From: Gossypium raimondii
Lineage: Eukaryota; Streptophyta; Magnoliopsida; Malvales; Malvaceae
Length of the DNA: 64,000 nucleotides
Direction of reading: 5' to 3'
NCBI RefSeq assembly: GCF_025698545.1
Contig: NC_068571.1
Coordinates: 50,935,733 to 50,999,732, forward strand
The number at the start of each line of letters is the position of its first letter. Positions within the stretch are counted from its first letter, which is position 1. Shown piece after piece: positions 53,504 to 64,000 of this stretch. The notes beneath the pieces were generated by a model that saw nothing but the letters and a program-made list of their open reading frames with translations, did not search any database and was not told the origin of the DNA. Both the position numbers and the translations under genes were made by a program.

Positions 53504-53768
53504 GGGTGTGTTTGATTGGATGGAAAAGTAAAGGGATGGGAGAAGGAAAATAAATTTTAGGTGTACTTAATTGGGAAGAAACGAGAGAGGAAAGAAAGTA
53601 TCATTTTTCATCCTAATGCATAAAAACCAATGCTTCTAAATTGGAAAGATAAGATGAGAGAAAATAAGAGAGATGTGTATCCTAGTTCAAATCCATCCTT
53701 TTAATTTTCTACCCCTTCAATTTTCCATCATTCTAATTAATTTTCTTTCCACTTTACCAAACAAAGCT
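53504..53768. mobile_element. Tourist-like MITE (about 265 bp)
   Basis: The left end GGGTGTGTTTGATTGG and right end CCAAACAAAGC are imperfect inverted repeats of the GGG...TGTTTGG type common in PIF/Harbinger MITEs. A TTAA (or TAA) occurs on both sides (53500-53503 and 53768-53771). It is noncoding; inner arms (GGAAAAGTAAAGG / CTTTCCACTTTACC) also pair. Confidence 0.6.
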
Positions 53769-54448
53769 TAAGGGACCTATGAATGCCTATAAAAAAAAAT
53801 TTTGGTTTATGTTCCCAAGTTACGACCCAACGAGTGACAAAAGATGATTACATGGTATTCATAATTCATTCTGTAGAGCACACTCCTTTGTATTTGACAA
53901 TGTAAGTTTAAATTTATAGAGGCACACTTAAAAGTAATAAAACCTTAAGAGACCTATGAATATTTTAAAAAAGATAAATTTATATATGTTATCATGCCAT
54001 GACCGAACAAGTTGAATTGAATCATGACAAAAAAATATTGCATGAATTAATAAATTAACTTGAGCATCATATTAAAAAAATGTACAATTACACATTAATT
54101 TTTTATCCTTTCTATCCCATTTTGATTTTATCAAAATTTAAACATAAACTTTGATTATTTTAATTAATTATTTTTATCAATAATAAATTTTATCACGTTT
54201 AGTACCTAATTGAATTAAAAAATTTATATACTAAATTGAAATCGAGTTCAAATATCAAAATGTATATAAAAAGCAACTCATAATTTTGCACTACATATGA
54301 ATGGCTCTACAATTTGACTCCCTATCATTTCCATGTGGTTTGTGAGTTCCATTACATATATTGCCTCTATAAAAAACCCCCTCTCCTCACATGAACTCTC
54401 CAACCATTTTATATTCTCTCTTTGTGTGCGCGCGCGTTCCTTAGAGAG
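53769..54448 (+). promoter_or_regulatory. Upstream region of the storage-protein-like gene, with TATA box
   Basis: CTCTATAAAAAACCCCC at 54365-54381 gives a TATA box at 54368-54375, predicting transcription near 54,400 and a leader of about 50 nt containing a GTGTGCGCGCGCG stretch. The rest is AT-rich without further clear elements. Confidence 0.6.
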
Positions 54449-54669
54449 ATGGCAGCCGCCATGAAAGTTGTATGCATGATGCTTCTTGTTGCCATATTTC
54501 ATAAACACCATGCCCATGGCGCAATATCAGCAGATACACAAAAACTTATCGATGAAGCCAACATGAACGGACCTTACTTAGGCTTGCTCATTCCAAACCT
54601 TTTCGAAATGAACCCTCTTCTTCAACATCCAAACTATACTTCCACCAACTTCACCATTGATATTGCTGG

Positions 54670-54721
<52 letters not shown>

Positions 54722-56906
54722 GGTATACATATAGTTTTGAATAGGGATAATATATAATTTAGTCCTTGAACTTTTCTATTTTTACCTAGCTGTTCCCTAA
54801 ATTTTTTCTGGACCTAATTGGTCTCTGAACTTGTATTCTGTTAACCAAGTTGGTCCCTCCATACTAGCACCATTAGTTTGTGCTGGGATGACAATTTTAG
54901 CCAATCTGGTGATGTTATGTGGCAGCCTCTCAGAACGACATGTGACAAACATAATTTATATATTTTTATTTTTATTCTTTTAATTTATGTTTGTCACGTG
55001 GTACACTGAGAGGCTACCATGTAGCACCATCGGATTGGTTAGTACAACTAATAATGTTAGTGTGGAGGTACCAACTTGGTTAACGACTACAAGTTCAAGG
55101 ACTAATTAAGTAAAAAAATTAGCGGCCAACTAAGTACAAATAGATAAATTTAAGGGCCAAATTATATATTAACCCTTTTGAATAAAACCAATCTTTTTTC
55201 TTATTCTTTTCTATATAGTTATATATATTTGTGTTTGTGGGTTTTCCTAGGAAGGAGATTTCGGTTCGGGAAAATTGTTGAGAAAAATGTTATATTAGTC
55301 ATGACGGGACTGAGCATGGTATAATTACTAATCGTTTTTTTTTATTTAGACTAAATTACATCAGTAGTCACTTAATTATATTTTTTATTATTTAATTATA
55401 AAAATTACAAAGTCATCCTTCAATTATTTGATTTTATTTTTTAGTCATTAACAGACTAATATAAAATAAAAATACTCAAAATTTAAGATAGTTAGATGAC
55501 AAAAAAATTAAACCTTTTATAATTAAGTGACAGAAAAAATAATCGGATGACTACTAATGTGGTTTAGTAATTATTTATGTCTAACTTGTTATATAATAGA
55601 TAAATGCAGGAATAACGAGTCAGCTACTGTTAACTCTATTCAAAATCGAAGGAGTTGTCCATTATGGAATAGCTGGAAATGCCAACCCCTCCTTACACAT
55701 TGGCTTTGTCACTATTCCTCAATATTGGTCACACTCTGCCCTTTGGAGTTGGCAGGTACACTACCTTCGGACCAATTTGAATTTAAAAAAATCTAAATTA
55801 AGCATTATAACAATTTTTAAAAAAAATATTGACTAAATTCAAATCTATCGGATTTAGACTCTTTTTGGATTCTATCACATTTTGATCTTTTAATTAAAAG
55901 AAAATCCATTCAAGAAAATTAGTACTCATTAAAGGAGTATTATGAATCAGTTGAATTGAATTAAAAAAAATTGATTGAACTGATTTTCTTTATTTTCTAA
56001 TATTTTATTTTAAATGTTTTTAATAAATTATTTAATCAAATTGGATCAATCATTCAAACCAATCAAATTGAAACCAGTTTTAGAAACCTTACATTTCAAT
56101 CTAATTTTTTAATAATCAATTTTTATTCTCTTCTCTGCCGCTACATTTGAATTCGAAGATATATTTCAACATAATTTTAAATATACATAAAAAAGTATAC
56201 ACGGTTTAAGATATGTAACATAGTGCAGAGATATGGATATGGACCCTCTGACGAGCTCCCCCTTGAACCAAATGGAGACTATACAAGAAACATCGGCTAC
56301 ATAAAATTTGCAGATTATGCCGAAAATGTGACTGCCTGTAACTCACACGACAACCTATTGAACAATGTTTGGTTCCAACCGGAGGAAGTCTTCCCCGTTG
56401 ACGGTACTCCCGAGCAACGGCAACACGCCTTTTGGATCCCTGTCGATCCTCTTTATTTCAATATTTCTAAATCTCTTGAGGTATGAGCATTCGATACATT
56501 GATAAACACAACGCAATCAAAAACACAAATTAAAGTTCTTATATGTGTGTGTGAACAGGACATGGAACTAGAGAACTGCGTAAACGCAACGACATGTTTG
56601 GACGAGACACCGAGAGTAGTCCAAGTCCACCGAGGAACAAGCGCAGGCATTTACGTAGACAACGCTGCTTATCGAAGCTTCATTTACAAAAAGTTCAACG
56701 TAAGCCCGGTCGACATGGAGAGTGCAGCAGTGGCACTGATATGTATGCAACAAAGGGTTCCTTTTATCATCATTAGGGCTCTCTCCGACTTGGCCGGTGG
56801 TGGCTCGGCTGAATCGAATGAGATCGATACTTTCATTTCCCTTGCTTCAAACAATTCGGTTAATGTTGTTGTGGAGTTTATCAAGCGCCTTGTCAGTGAC
56901 CATTAA
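54449..56906 (+). CDS. Bark/vegetative storage protein-like member of the nucleoside phosphorylase (PNP/MTN) superfamily
   Basis: Five exons (54449-54668, 55251-55318, 55600-55755, 56229-56480, 56559-56906) join in frame to 347 aa. The N-terminus (MKVVCMMLLVAIF...HAHG, to about residue 24) is a signal peptide. The start GPYLGLLIPNLFEMNPLL is typical of plant bark storage proteins. The phosphorylase fold shows VMTGLSMINAGITSQLLL, GVVHYGIAGNANPSLHIG, VTIPQYWSHSALW, VDMESAAVALICMQQ and RALSDLAGG. The Met-Glu of the nucleoside pocket and the Asp of SD, catalytic in MTA/SAH nucleosidases, are both kept, so enzymatic activity is possible. Family members in poplar (BSP, WIN4) accumulate as nitrogen reserve or after wounding. 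Three N-x-T/S sites (NYTSTNFT, NVT) suggest glycosylation. An upstream in-frame ATG at 54422 lies in the leader and was not used. Confidence 0.92.
54669..54719. repeat. (TA)n microsatellite at the start of intron 1
   Basis: More than 20 TA units follow the GTATATGTATA splice donor directly, so length variation would fall a few bases inside the intron. Confidence 0.95.
54744..55175. mobile_element. Small MULE-type MITE (432 bp) in intron 1, 9-bp target duplication
   Basis: It is flanked by identical TTTTGAATA at 54735-54743 and 55176-55184. The ends are GGGATAATATATAATTTAGT and the inverse GGGTTAATATATAATTTGGC. The arms extend over 150 bp (GTTAACCAAGTTGGTCCCTC versus GAGGTACCAACTTGGTTAAC). 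It is noncoding. The 9-bp duplication indicates Mutator-type transposition. Confidence 0.9.
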
Positions 56907-59243
56907 TGTAGTATCCGTATGTGGCCAAAAAATTCTAAAAACTTAAATAAAGAGATGCTCTGAAATGATCTCAAATCATGTTCAGAATTTCCCATTTCCA
57001 TGCCTTTGATTTTGCTTGTGTAGTTATGCACTTATTTTGGTGAGTTGGGGGGTTTATTGTTATGGTCTCAATGGCACCACTAAAGTAGACAAACTACAGA
57101 ACGGAAGCCATGACATTAATGGAAGATCATGGTTCGAGATGATGGAAAACTTATTTGCATCATGAATCTAATAATCAATCGATTTAAGATTTAAAATAAA
57201 CAAAAATATAGTAATACTTAAATAATGAGAATAATAATAATTTTTACTTGGAAATTGCAAGTGAACTTGTTTCTCAGATATTTGGATTATTCTGATGACA
57301 TTATTCAAAGAATTTTATTTAAAATACCACTTGGCCTGAACAAAATTAAATATATATGCATTCTAGATATCAGGATTTTTAAGCTTTCATATGTTGTTTC
57401 TATAATTCTTCTTTGAGATGGGGCATACAGGAAAATTAATATGTACCTAATTAGGGTGAGCAAAACTCGATCCCATTTGAAAAATCGAAAAAAAATTGAA
57501 TTCCGAGTTAATCAAATTGAGTTATTCGATTTTTTCGAGTCCACTTGAATAAATAATTTGAGTTTCAAGTTCGAGTCGAGTTGAATTTTACAATTCGAAT
57601 AACAAGTTGGTATACATACTCCTTTGGCCCCTGTCAATTTTGAAAATAAGCAATTTGGTTTTCTCTCAACAAAAATTACAAAAACAAAAATCAAAATATT
57701 TATAAAAATTCTAAAATTTATATATAGTTTTAAAAAATCTAAAGAATATATAAAGAAGGTTAAATATTTAAAAATTGTCTAAAATAATAATTTTGGGATC
57801 TAAATAAGTTAATTAATGATTCAAGTTTATCAGACTAAAGTTTCTCTCTCCTTCTTTTTTTCTTATTTTGCTTTGAAAAAGTTTTCAAATATATATGGTT
57901 TTAAATTTACGTGCTCTGACATTGAATTAGTTATGACATGTTTAATTTTTTAATTTAACTCGAACAATTCCATTCGATTCGATTTGACTCGACTCGATTA
58001 GAAAAAAAATTCAAATCAATTTAAGATGATAAAATAGAACTCGTCAACTCGATTAACACAAAATTTTTTTATTCGATTTGATCGAAAGTTGACCATTATA
58101 TCTAACATAGAAATTATAAGTCTAATGTATTTGGGCTAGCACTATATTTTATGGCCCAATCGGTCATAGCTGAAAGGGAATGGGTTTCTACTTTTTAGTA
58201 CATCGCCAGACTTAAAAAGAGTATTTAAAATATAGGTAGGATTCAAGTATTTACTGTTTGAGTTTGATTTTATATATCAAATTTCAATCTATATTAATAA
58301 ATAATACTAACGTGTAAACATATTAAAATTTTAAATTGCCTACGTATAAAAATTTATTGAATATTAAACTTAAAATAGAACAGCGAATTTAGAATGAATT
58401 TAGGTTACCTATTTATAACTATGGTGAACATAAATAAAAACAGAATGGAGTTAATAAAAATAAATTATTAATAAACCTGATGGATAAAAACCTCTAGTTT
58501 GTTCACATGTCGATGCCATTGACATTGGTGTTTCAACAATCTAATTACAGAAATGGTGTTTGAAGCTTGAATGGGCAAAACAGAGCAAATTTAATTGTTT
58601 GAAATTTGCTTTTTTCACATATTTTCTTTTGGTTTCTTCAGCAGACTTGAGCATCCTTGTTATTATTACATGATAACTTTGAACGAATTAAACAAACCCT
58701 ATGTTGAAACTTCAATATCACTAAAGTGACCAATTATAACATGAAGTTGAGCAACGAATCTATGTGGGCTTATCATCGCCATCTAGATACAGTACAAAAG
58801 CTTAAACTTCAGCATCTAGTTCCCATGAAAACCAGATCACAATTAGTTACATTGTTTCTCTCTCATCAGATTCTATTCTTTCATGGTATATAATTTGGAT
58901 TTTCTGTACCAGACAAATCACAAACTTTTATATATGTGGATTACAAGAAAACCCAAACTATTTTTCCGTTGCTTAGCTTATACATTCGTCATTAACAGTC
59001 AGATTTAGTGGAAATATGGAAACTTAGATTATCATATTTGTAAGAACTTTAACCACGATCATCCCTTTCATTTCATATGGTCCACGGATTTGTCCATATT
59101 CAATGCTGAAATCGATACAATTATTATTAATGTAGTTGGGGGGTTATGACATGGTGGAGGCGTTGAATATTTATACTATGGGTTTCATTGCCAACGAGAT
59201 GTTGTAATTTTGTGTCCGCTAATGGGGCTGATTTATTTATGGT
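56907..59243. other. Intergenic region downstream of the storage-protein-like gene
   Basis: A 3' UTR of perhaps 150-250 bp (TTAAATAAAG near 56942) is followed by AT-rich DNA containing the TCGA-rich element 57450-58090. No gene is supported. Confidence 0.45.
57450..58090. mobile_element. TCGA-rich dispersed repeat
   Basis: It begins TTAGGGTGAGCAAAACTCGA, close to the TAGGG-type end of the hAT MITE at 30854. It is filled with ATTCGA/TCGAGT words (GAGTTCGAGTCGAGTTGAA-like and CATTCGATTCGATTTGACTC). Probably a relative of that MITE expanded by secondary DNA. The right end is not defined. Confidence 0.5.
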
Positions 59244-59499
59244 TTGAGTGCCCGAATATGCCCACTCATGATTGGGGATTTCTGTTTGGGTCCTGGGAAG
59301 GACGCAAGAAAATTTGGCTTCATTAATAAGTTGTGGTCAAGAATCGACATGATTGGCAGCTTAATTTTCAACACATCACTATCCAATTGTCAAACACTAA
59401 TTTGCAAATTGCTAGGAAACAAAATGAAACTGACAAGATGTGTAATTATATTACAGGGCATCCATCTTGAACGGCTTAAACCTAGGCTATCATGTTTAA

Positions 59500-60065
59500 T
59501 TATATTACAGCGAAAAATAGATGTTGCTTCAGCTTGTTCTATGTTAGCTCGGGAAGGAGAGGACCATTGGAAGACATCGGCTGGAGTGGATTTGGTGCCT
59601 GTCTTGTCTGGAGCGGGTAAAAATTTTATTTGGTTAATGGCCGATAACCGGCTTAATACAAATGAGATACGTCGAAGGACGAATACTGCAGCTGACGCCG
59701 CATGCATGGTTTGTGGAGCGGCGAATAGATCTTATATTGCGTCAGTGTATCTTTGCCAGGGATGTGTGGGCGATTTTAAGGGTGGATTGGGTGTTACCGT
59801 TTCGATAGTAGCTTGAGCAGCATTATCGACGGTGACTTCGTGCTGTCTGTTACCATGGGGCACTATATTCACTGTGATCCTCTGGGGCGAAACTCATCGT
59901 TGAACTCGACGCTTTGCTGGTTGTTCGGCTGCTGTCTCAGCCAATGAATGATGATCACCCGCTGTATACATATATAAGGGACTGCTCGACGCTGATGGAC
60001 AGGGAGTGGATTGTGGAGCTGCCACATATCCTCCGGGAATTCAATGGCTTTAATTTATCCACAAG
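59500..60065 (+). pseudogene. LINE-type retrotransposon remnant (zinc-binding RT tail and RNase H)
   Basis: The frame near 59514-59790 includes KNFIWLMADNRLNTNEIRRR and ACMVCGAANRS, the pattern of the reverse-transcriptase zinc-binding domain of plant LINEs (K-x-x-W-L-x-x-x-x-L-x-T-N-x-x-R-R...C-x-x-C). After frame changes, HPLYTYIRDCSTLMDREWIV and ELPHILREFN match the end of a LINE RNase H domain. The ORF is broken in several places and lacks endonuclease and polymerase. The higher GC sets it apart from its flanks. Confidence 0.65.
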
Positions 60066-61510
60066 AAAGCATCGGTCCACTGCTTCAGGGTGATGCAGAG
60101 GGGCGTGGGATGTCGAGGTTCTCATGTTTCTGTATTTTGTCTTTTGTACAGGAAAAAAGAGTTTAAGCTTTGGTGACCATGATAGCCTAGGATTAAGTCA
60201 CATAATGGAAGTAGCTTTTTCAATTTATTTTGTACTTAAATTAATTTTTTTAGGTTTTATATAAAGGTAAAAATAGCTAAAATGAAAGTTTTATATTTAA
60301 AGTTCTCACCTTTTCTTTTTCAAAAATTCACCAACTTATTGATACGTGAATTAGCTTCAAATTTTTTTTTAAACAAAACCATCAAAATATATCTTCCTGA
60401 TGCTTTGTTCAAAAATTAAAAGAAAAACATTTGTCAACGAGGATTCAATATTATTAATAAATGTTAAGGTCTTGAATTTAAAATATTAAGGTTCGAGTTT
60501 CATCATGCGTAATTAAGCATGTATAAATCTTTGATCTCATCATATACAATTGTGAATACATGATTTTAGTTCAAGTGGAAGTTCTCTCTACATATTTTGA
60601 CCAAATTTGATTCTTGAAGTCCACATTATTAATTGAATTTATTTAAATATCACCTTTGATCTAAACAAAATTAAACTTAGTTTATAAAATAAGAGGACAC
60701 TTGTGATTATAAAAAAAATTACATGATTTATTTATTTATCATATTTACTAAATACGAAATATATATATTATATTTTGATTTAAATCATTATTTTTTATAC
60801 TTAAAAGTATTTATTTGTTATAATTTTAGTATTAAAATGAAAAAAATAAGTATATACTCCAAAAATCAAATCATAAATCATATACAATATTTTTAATCAT
60901 CATACCAACATTAGCAGCTCAAAAAAACCAAAAAAAAAACCAAGTTGCAAGCAACACTGAAAATGTGAATAAGCACTGTTTGAAATGGATACTCATTGCA
61001 ATCATTAAAATTGGACCCTCCAGTCCCCACTAATTAACAAAAATTATTAACCCTTAATTAAAATATAATGGAATTGCTTTTGTTGTGGGGAAACCCTAAT
61101 TTTGTCTGCCACAAAAAACGAATGAAATAAATACTATATTATAAATGTAGGAATCAGGAGAGACAAGAAGAGACCATAGCAATTACAAGTGTTGATTTCT
61201 TAGTGCAATTGAAACAGTAATCCCTCTTATGCCAAACTTGAGACCACCTTAATATATAAACTTAGGGCTAGTGGGTCGTCCATATTTTCTTTAACCAATT
61301 TCACCCATTGCGTTTTGTATAATCTTGTTCATGAAGTGCCCACTGCAGCAGCCTTTGCTATTAATCTTGTTGTTTTCAACAATGGGATGATTAATCACTT
61401 CTTTTCTTTTATTGATTCACACAACCGCATCATTGAACAATATATTAGGGATTGAAAGATTAACTTTCTGACTTGTATGATTTTGTTAAAAAAAATTGCT
61501 AATAAGTTGA

Positions 61511-62050
61511 CAAATTTTGAAACCAAATCTTTGGGCTATAATAGATGTTAATATTGTGAAAATAATCAAGCCTATCAATAAAGATCAAGTCATTTAGAGG
61601 AACACATTTTAAGGATTGGATCGAATCGAATTTTACAAATCAAATCCCTTGAATTAAGGATGTTTGAACTGAGATAAACTTTGAAAACTTATCTCTAACA
61701 GCCCACTTTATATTGGTCTTTATTATTATATTGCATTTGTGCTATTTTAGTTGGCGTTAATAAGGGATTGGATTGTAATCGGTCTCTAGTATGTTAGTAA
61801 ATCTCAAACTTTTACTTATTTGAAAAACTTGTATAGGTTTTGTCACTAAGTATTTAGAGCACTTACCTACCCATGAAGGAACATTTTTGTGAGAGTACAT
61901 TTGATACAGTAAAACCAATTTGTTGTTTGGTTTAACAAAACTTAGAAGTGAGAGGTCTAGTCTTTAGATATAAAAGTGTGATAGAATTTAGATCACTTGT
62001 TGTATTGGGATTAAAGACAGTGAATTCTTCTCATCAAGCTAAACTTTATA
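61511..62050 (+). repeat. Diverged direct repeat, copy 1 (possible LTR fragment)
   Basis: Collinear words shared with 63451-64000 include TTTTGAAACCAAATCTTT, AAAGATCAAGTCATTT, ACTTATCTCTAAC, GGGATTGGATTGTAATCG, TAGTATGTTAG, CTTGTATAGGTTTTGT and AGTGTGATAGAATTTAGATC. The order is conserved with many small indels. The style resembles a copia-type LTR, but the ends are not defined. Confidence 0.6.
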
Positions 62051-63450
62051 GACATAGGGAATTGAATTGTCTAAACAATTTCTCATCTCCTATATATTTT
62101 TACTACGTTTCACGTAGAGCCATTGGAAGTGTCCACTTCTATTGTCACTTTCATTCATATTCTATTTTACTTAACAAACTAACAACTGTTTGAATGTACA
62201 AAATTAGTGTCGAGTTGATTTGTAACATTAACTCAACTAATTATTTATATTATATATATTTCATTAATTGTTTATAAATCAAACGCAAAATGTTTATTTT
62301 TTTTTTTGATATTAGTTGGGCTACATATGTGTATATATATGCATGTATATTTGGACCAAAATCAGAAGGATCCAGAAAACAAATTGATTTATGATTTTAT
62401 GTATAATTAAGCATATGCATGGTCCCAAGTCTTATCTTTACACAGAAGCAATAACTATAATTAAAAATTACATATTGAGATGACAAAAGTGAAATGCTTG
62501 CCATTTCGAGGCAGATTGAAAGTTTTTCAAAAATGTATTAATTTTTCAATCTTTGGTACTGGCCAACACATGGACCCCCAATCACACTTGTAGTCGACCT
62601 TACTCGTACTCTCTAATTATTATAAAGTATGCAATATACCCAATTTCCCAAAGGGGTATGGACTATGAATTCATGATACACAAGGCAGAATCATCGAATT
62701 TTGGGGTTTTCTAAGAAAATTTGTTCATGGAATAAATCATTGTGGCTTTGGAATTCAAAGGGAAGCTTTAATTTGTTTAATATTCCACTTTGGACGGTGA
62801 CATATTCCAATTGGTGCTGCAATATCGATATTATTGACGTAAGAATTGCTAGGTCTGAGTTCATAATAAGGTATTAAATGTTTTTAGAAATTTAGAGATT
62901 CGTTTCTCATAAAACCCTCAATCATGCGTTCATGATTTCAAATATACAAGATATGTCAATTAAAGTTTATTTTATTAGGAATATTTTAATTTTTATATAT
63001 TTGAAAAGCTGGTTTAATGGTAACTAACGTAGACAAAGCTACAAATAATTTAAACACAATACAAAACTAATCATTCGTTGAAACTGTTGTTTAGCCTTTT
63101 AATTTAATATTTGATGCCTCGTTAGCCATTGTTAAGTCATGTTATTCCATTAACAACAAAGTTAATGTCAGGGACTAAATATTAATTTGTCAACATTCAA
63201 GGACAAAAATATTCCTTTAAATAGTAGAGGGATTAAAATGAATTTTATGATATGGTAAAGAGACTTGTGATAAACTTTAACCATTAGTTATTAGCATCTA
63301 TACTATATCTAAATTTGTGATTGAGTTGGTATTGATATCGTAGTCTCCAAAGTATTGAGGCAAATTTTTGAAGTGATTGTCTATGTGTCAATAGAAATGG
63401 CCACTATGATCATCACCGTGACAGACAACTTACCATATTTGAAATTGTCA

Positions 63451-64000
63451 ATTTTGAAACAAAATCTTTTGATTTTGAATGATGCTAATAGTGTGGGAGC
63501 ATGCAAGCTCGTCTGCAAAGATCAATCTATTTGAAGAAAATTATTGTGAAGATTGCATTGGATTGAATCATACAAATCGAATCCCTTAGATTATGGAAGT
63601 TGGATCGAGACAGACATTGAAGACTTATCTCCAACCATCCACCTTACTTTGGTCTATATTATTATATCATATTTATGCTAGTTTAGCTACAAAGAAGAGG
63701 GGATTGGATTGTAATCGATCTTTTAGTATGTTAGCAAGTCTTAACTATTATATATTGATAGACTTGTATAGATTTTGTAACAGGATATCTATTCATAGTG
63801 GAACGTATTTTGTGAAAGCATTTGAAAGAGTAAACAAGTTTTGTTTACTACCTAAGTTCTTAGGAGTGATCTAGATCTTTAAGTACAAAAGTAAGGTTAC
63901 TATACTAGAGTGTGATAGAATTTGAATCACTTTTTTATTTAGATTAAAGATATCTTGAACTAGTTTACAGAGACATAGAAAAATCGAACTATATAAACAA
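63451..64000 (+). repeat. Diverged direct repeat, copy 2, running off the window
   Basis: Same family as 61511-62050 in the same orientation (TTTTGAAACAAAATCTTT, GGGATTGGATTGTAATCG, TTAGTATGTTAGCAAG, GTGTGATAGAATTTGAATCA). It may continue past the right edge. Confidence 0.6.

Larger units (their letters stand above)
60066..64000. other. AT-rich terminal intergenic region with a diverged direct repeat
   Basis: No gene is supported. It contains poly-A/T tracts and the two related blocks listed separately (61511-62050 and 63451-64000). The open frames at 61948 and 63593 lie within those blocks and are not coding. Confidence 0.5.

Noticed and set aside
59390..59707. 105-codon minus-strand frame
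   Set aside because: Antisense to the LINE remnant; no independent support.

Overview
This is a piece of a plant nuclear genome: low GC, intron-rich genes far apart, many LTR, MULE/MITE and LINE relics, and proteins with clear angiosperm orthologues. From the style of the repeats and the closeness of the proteins to dicot families I infer a eudicot, probably Malvaceae and quite possibly cotton (Gossypium). That placement is an inference and was not searched.

Five protein genes can be assembled exon by exon, with splice phases that close. They are EMBRYONIC FLOWER 1 (+, 6099-11563, 5 coding exons, 1261 aa), an L-gulonolactone oxidase-like secreted flavoprotein (-, 22654-18068, 3 exons, 583 aa), a single-exon small heat shock protein (+, 38593-39069) with a heat-shock element and TATA box, tocopherol cyclase VTE1 (+, 45640-50478, 10 exons, 507 aa, one GC-AG intron), and a bark-storage-protein-like member of the nucleoside phosphorylase superfamily (+, 54449-56906, 5 exons, 347 aa). 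They share no pathway; this is an ordinary eukaryotic neighbourhood and not a cluster.

RNA genes: one tRNA-Ser(CGA) at 41638-41719, and a small cluster of 7SL (signal recognition particle) RNA loci. The cluster holds a deleted copy at 27487, a copy with an intact-looking Pol III USE/TATA promoter at 28390-28695, and a copy at 31080-31385 whose USE is lost and which has a 145-bp hAT-type MITE just upstream. The last two lie in a tandem segmental duplication of about 2.6 kb, so each serves as a pre-insertion (empty) site for elements in the other.

Layout: 1-4.6 kb intergenic; 4.6-12.3 kb EMF1 with its leader; 12.6-15.1 kb solo-LTR-like element (family A); 16-17.7 kb broken coding remnants; 18-22.9 kb GULLO, with MITE and telomere-like fold-back elements in its introns; 23.3-24.9 kb a long-TIR MULE with a 9-bp target duplication; 27-37.8 kb the 7SL duplication, interrupted by a family A solo LTR that itself carries a 3064-bp family B solo LTR; 38.6 kb HSP20; 39.6-40.5 kb two adjacent fold-back elements; 41.6-42.2 kb tRNA-Ser and a nuclear copy of plastid ndhF; 45.6-50.5 kb VTE1; 54.4-56.9 kb storage protein; 59.5-60.1 kb LINE relic; then AT-rich repeats to the end.
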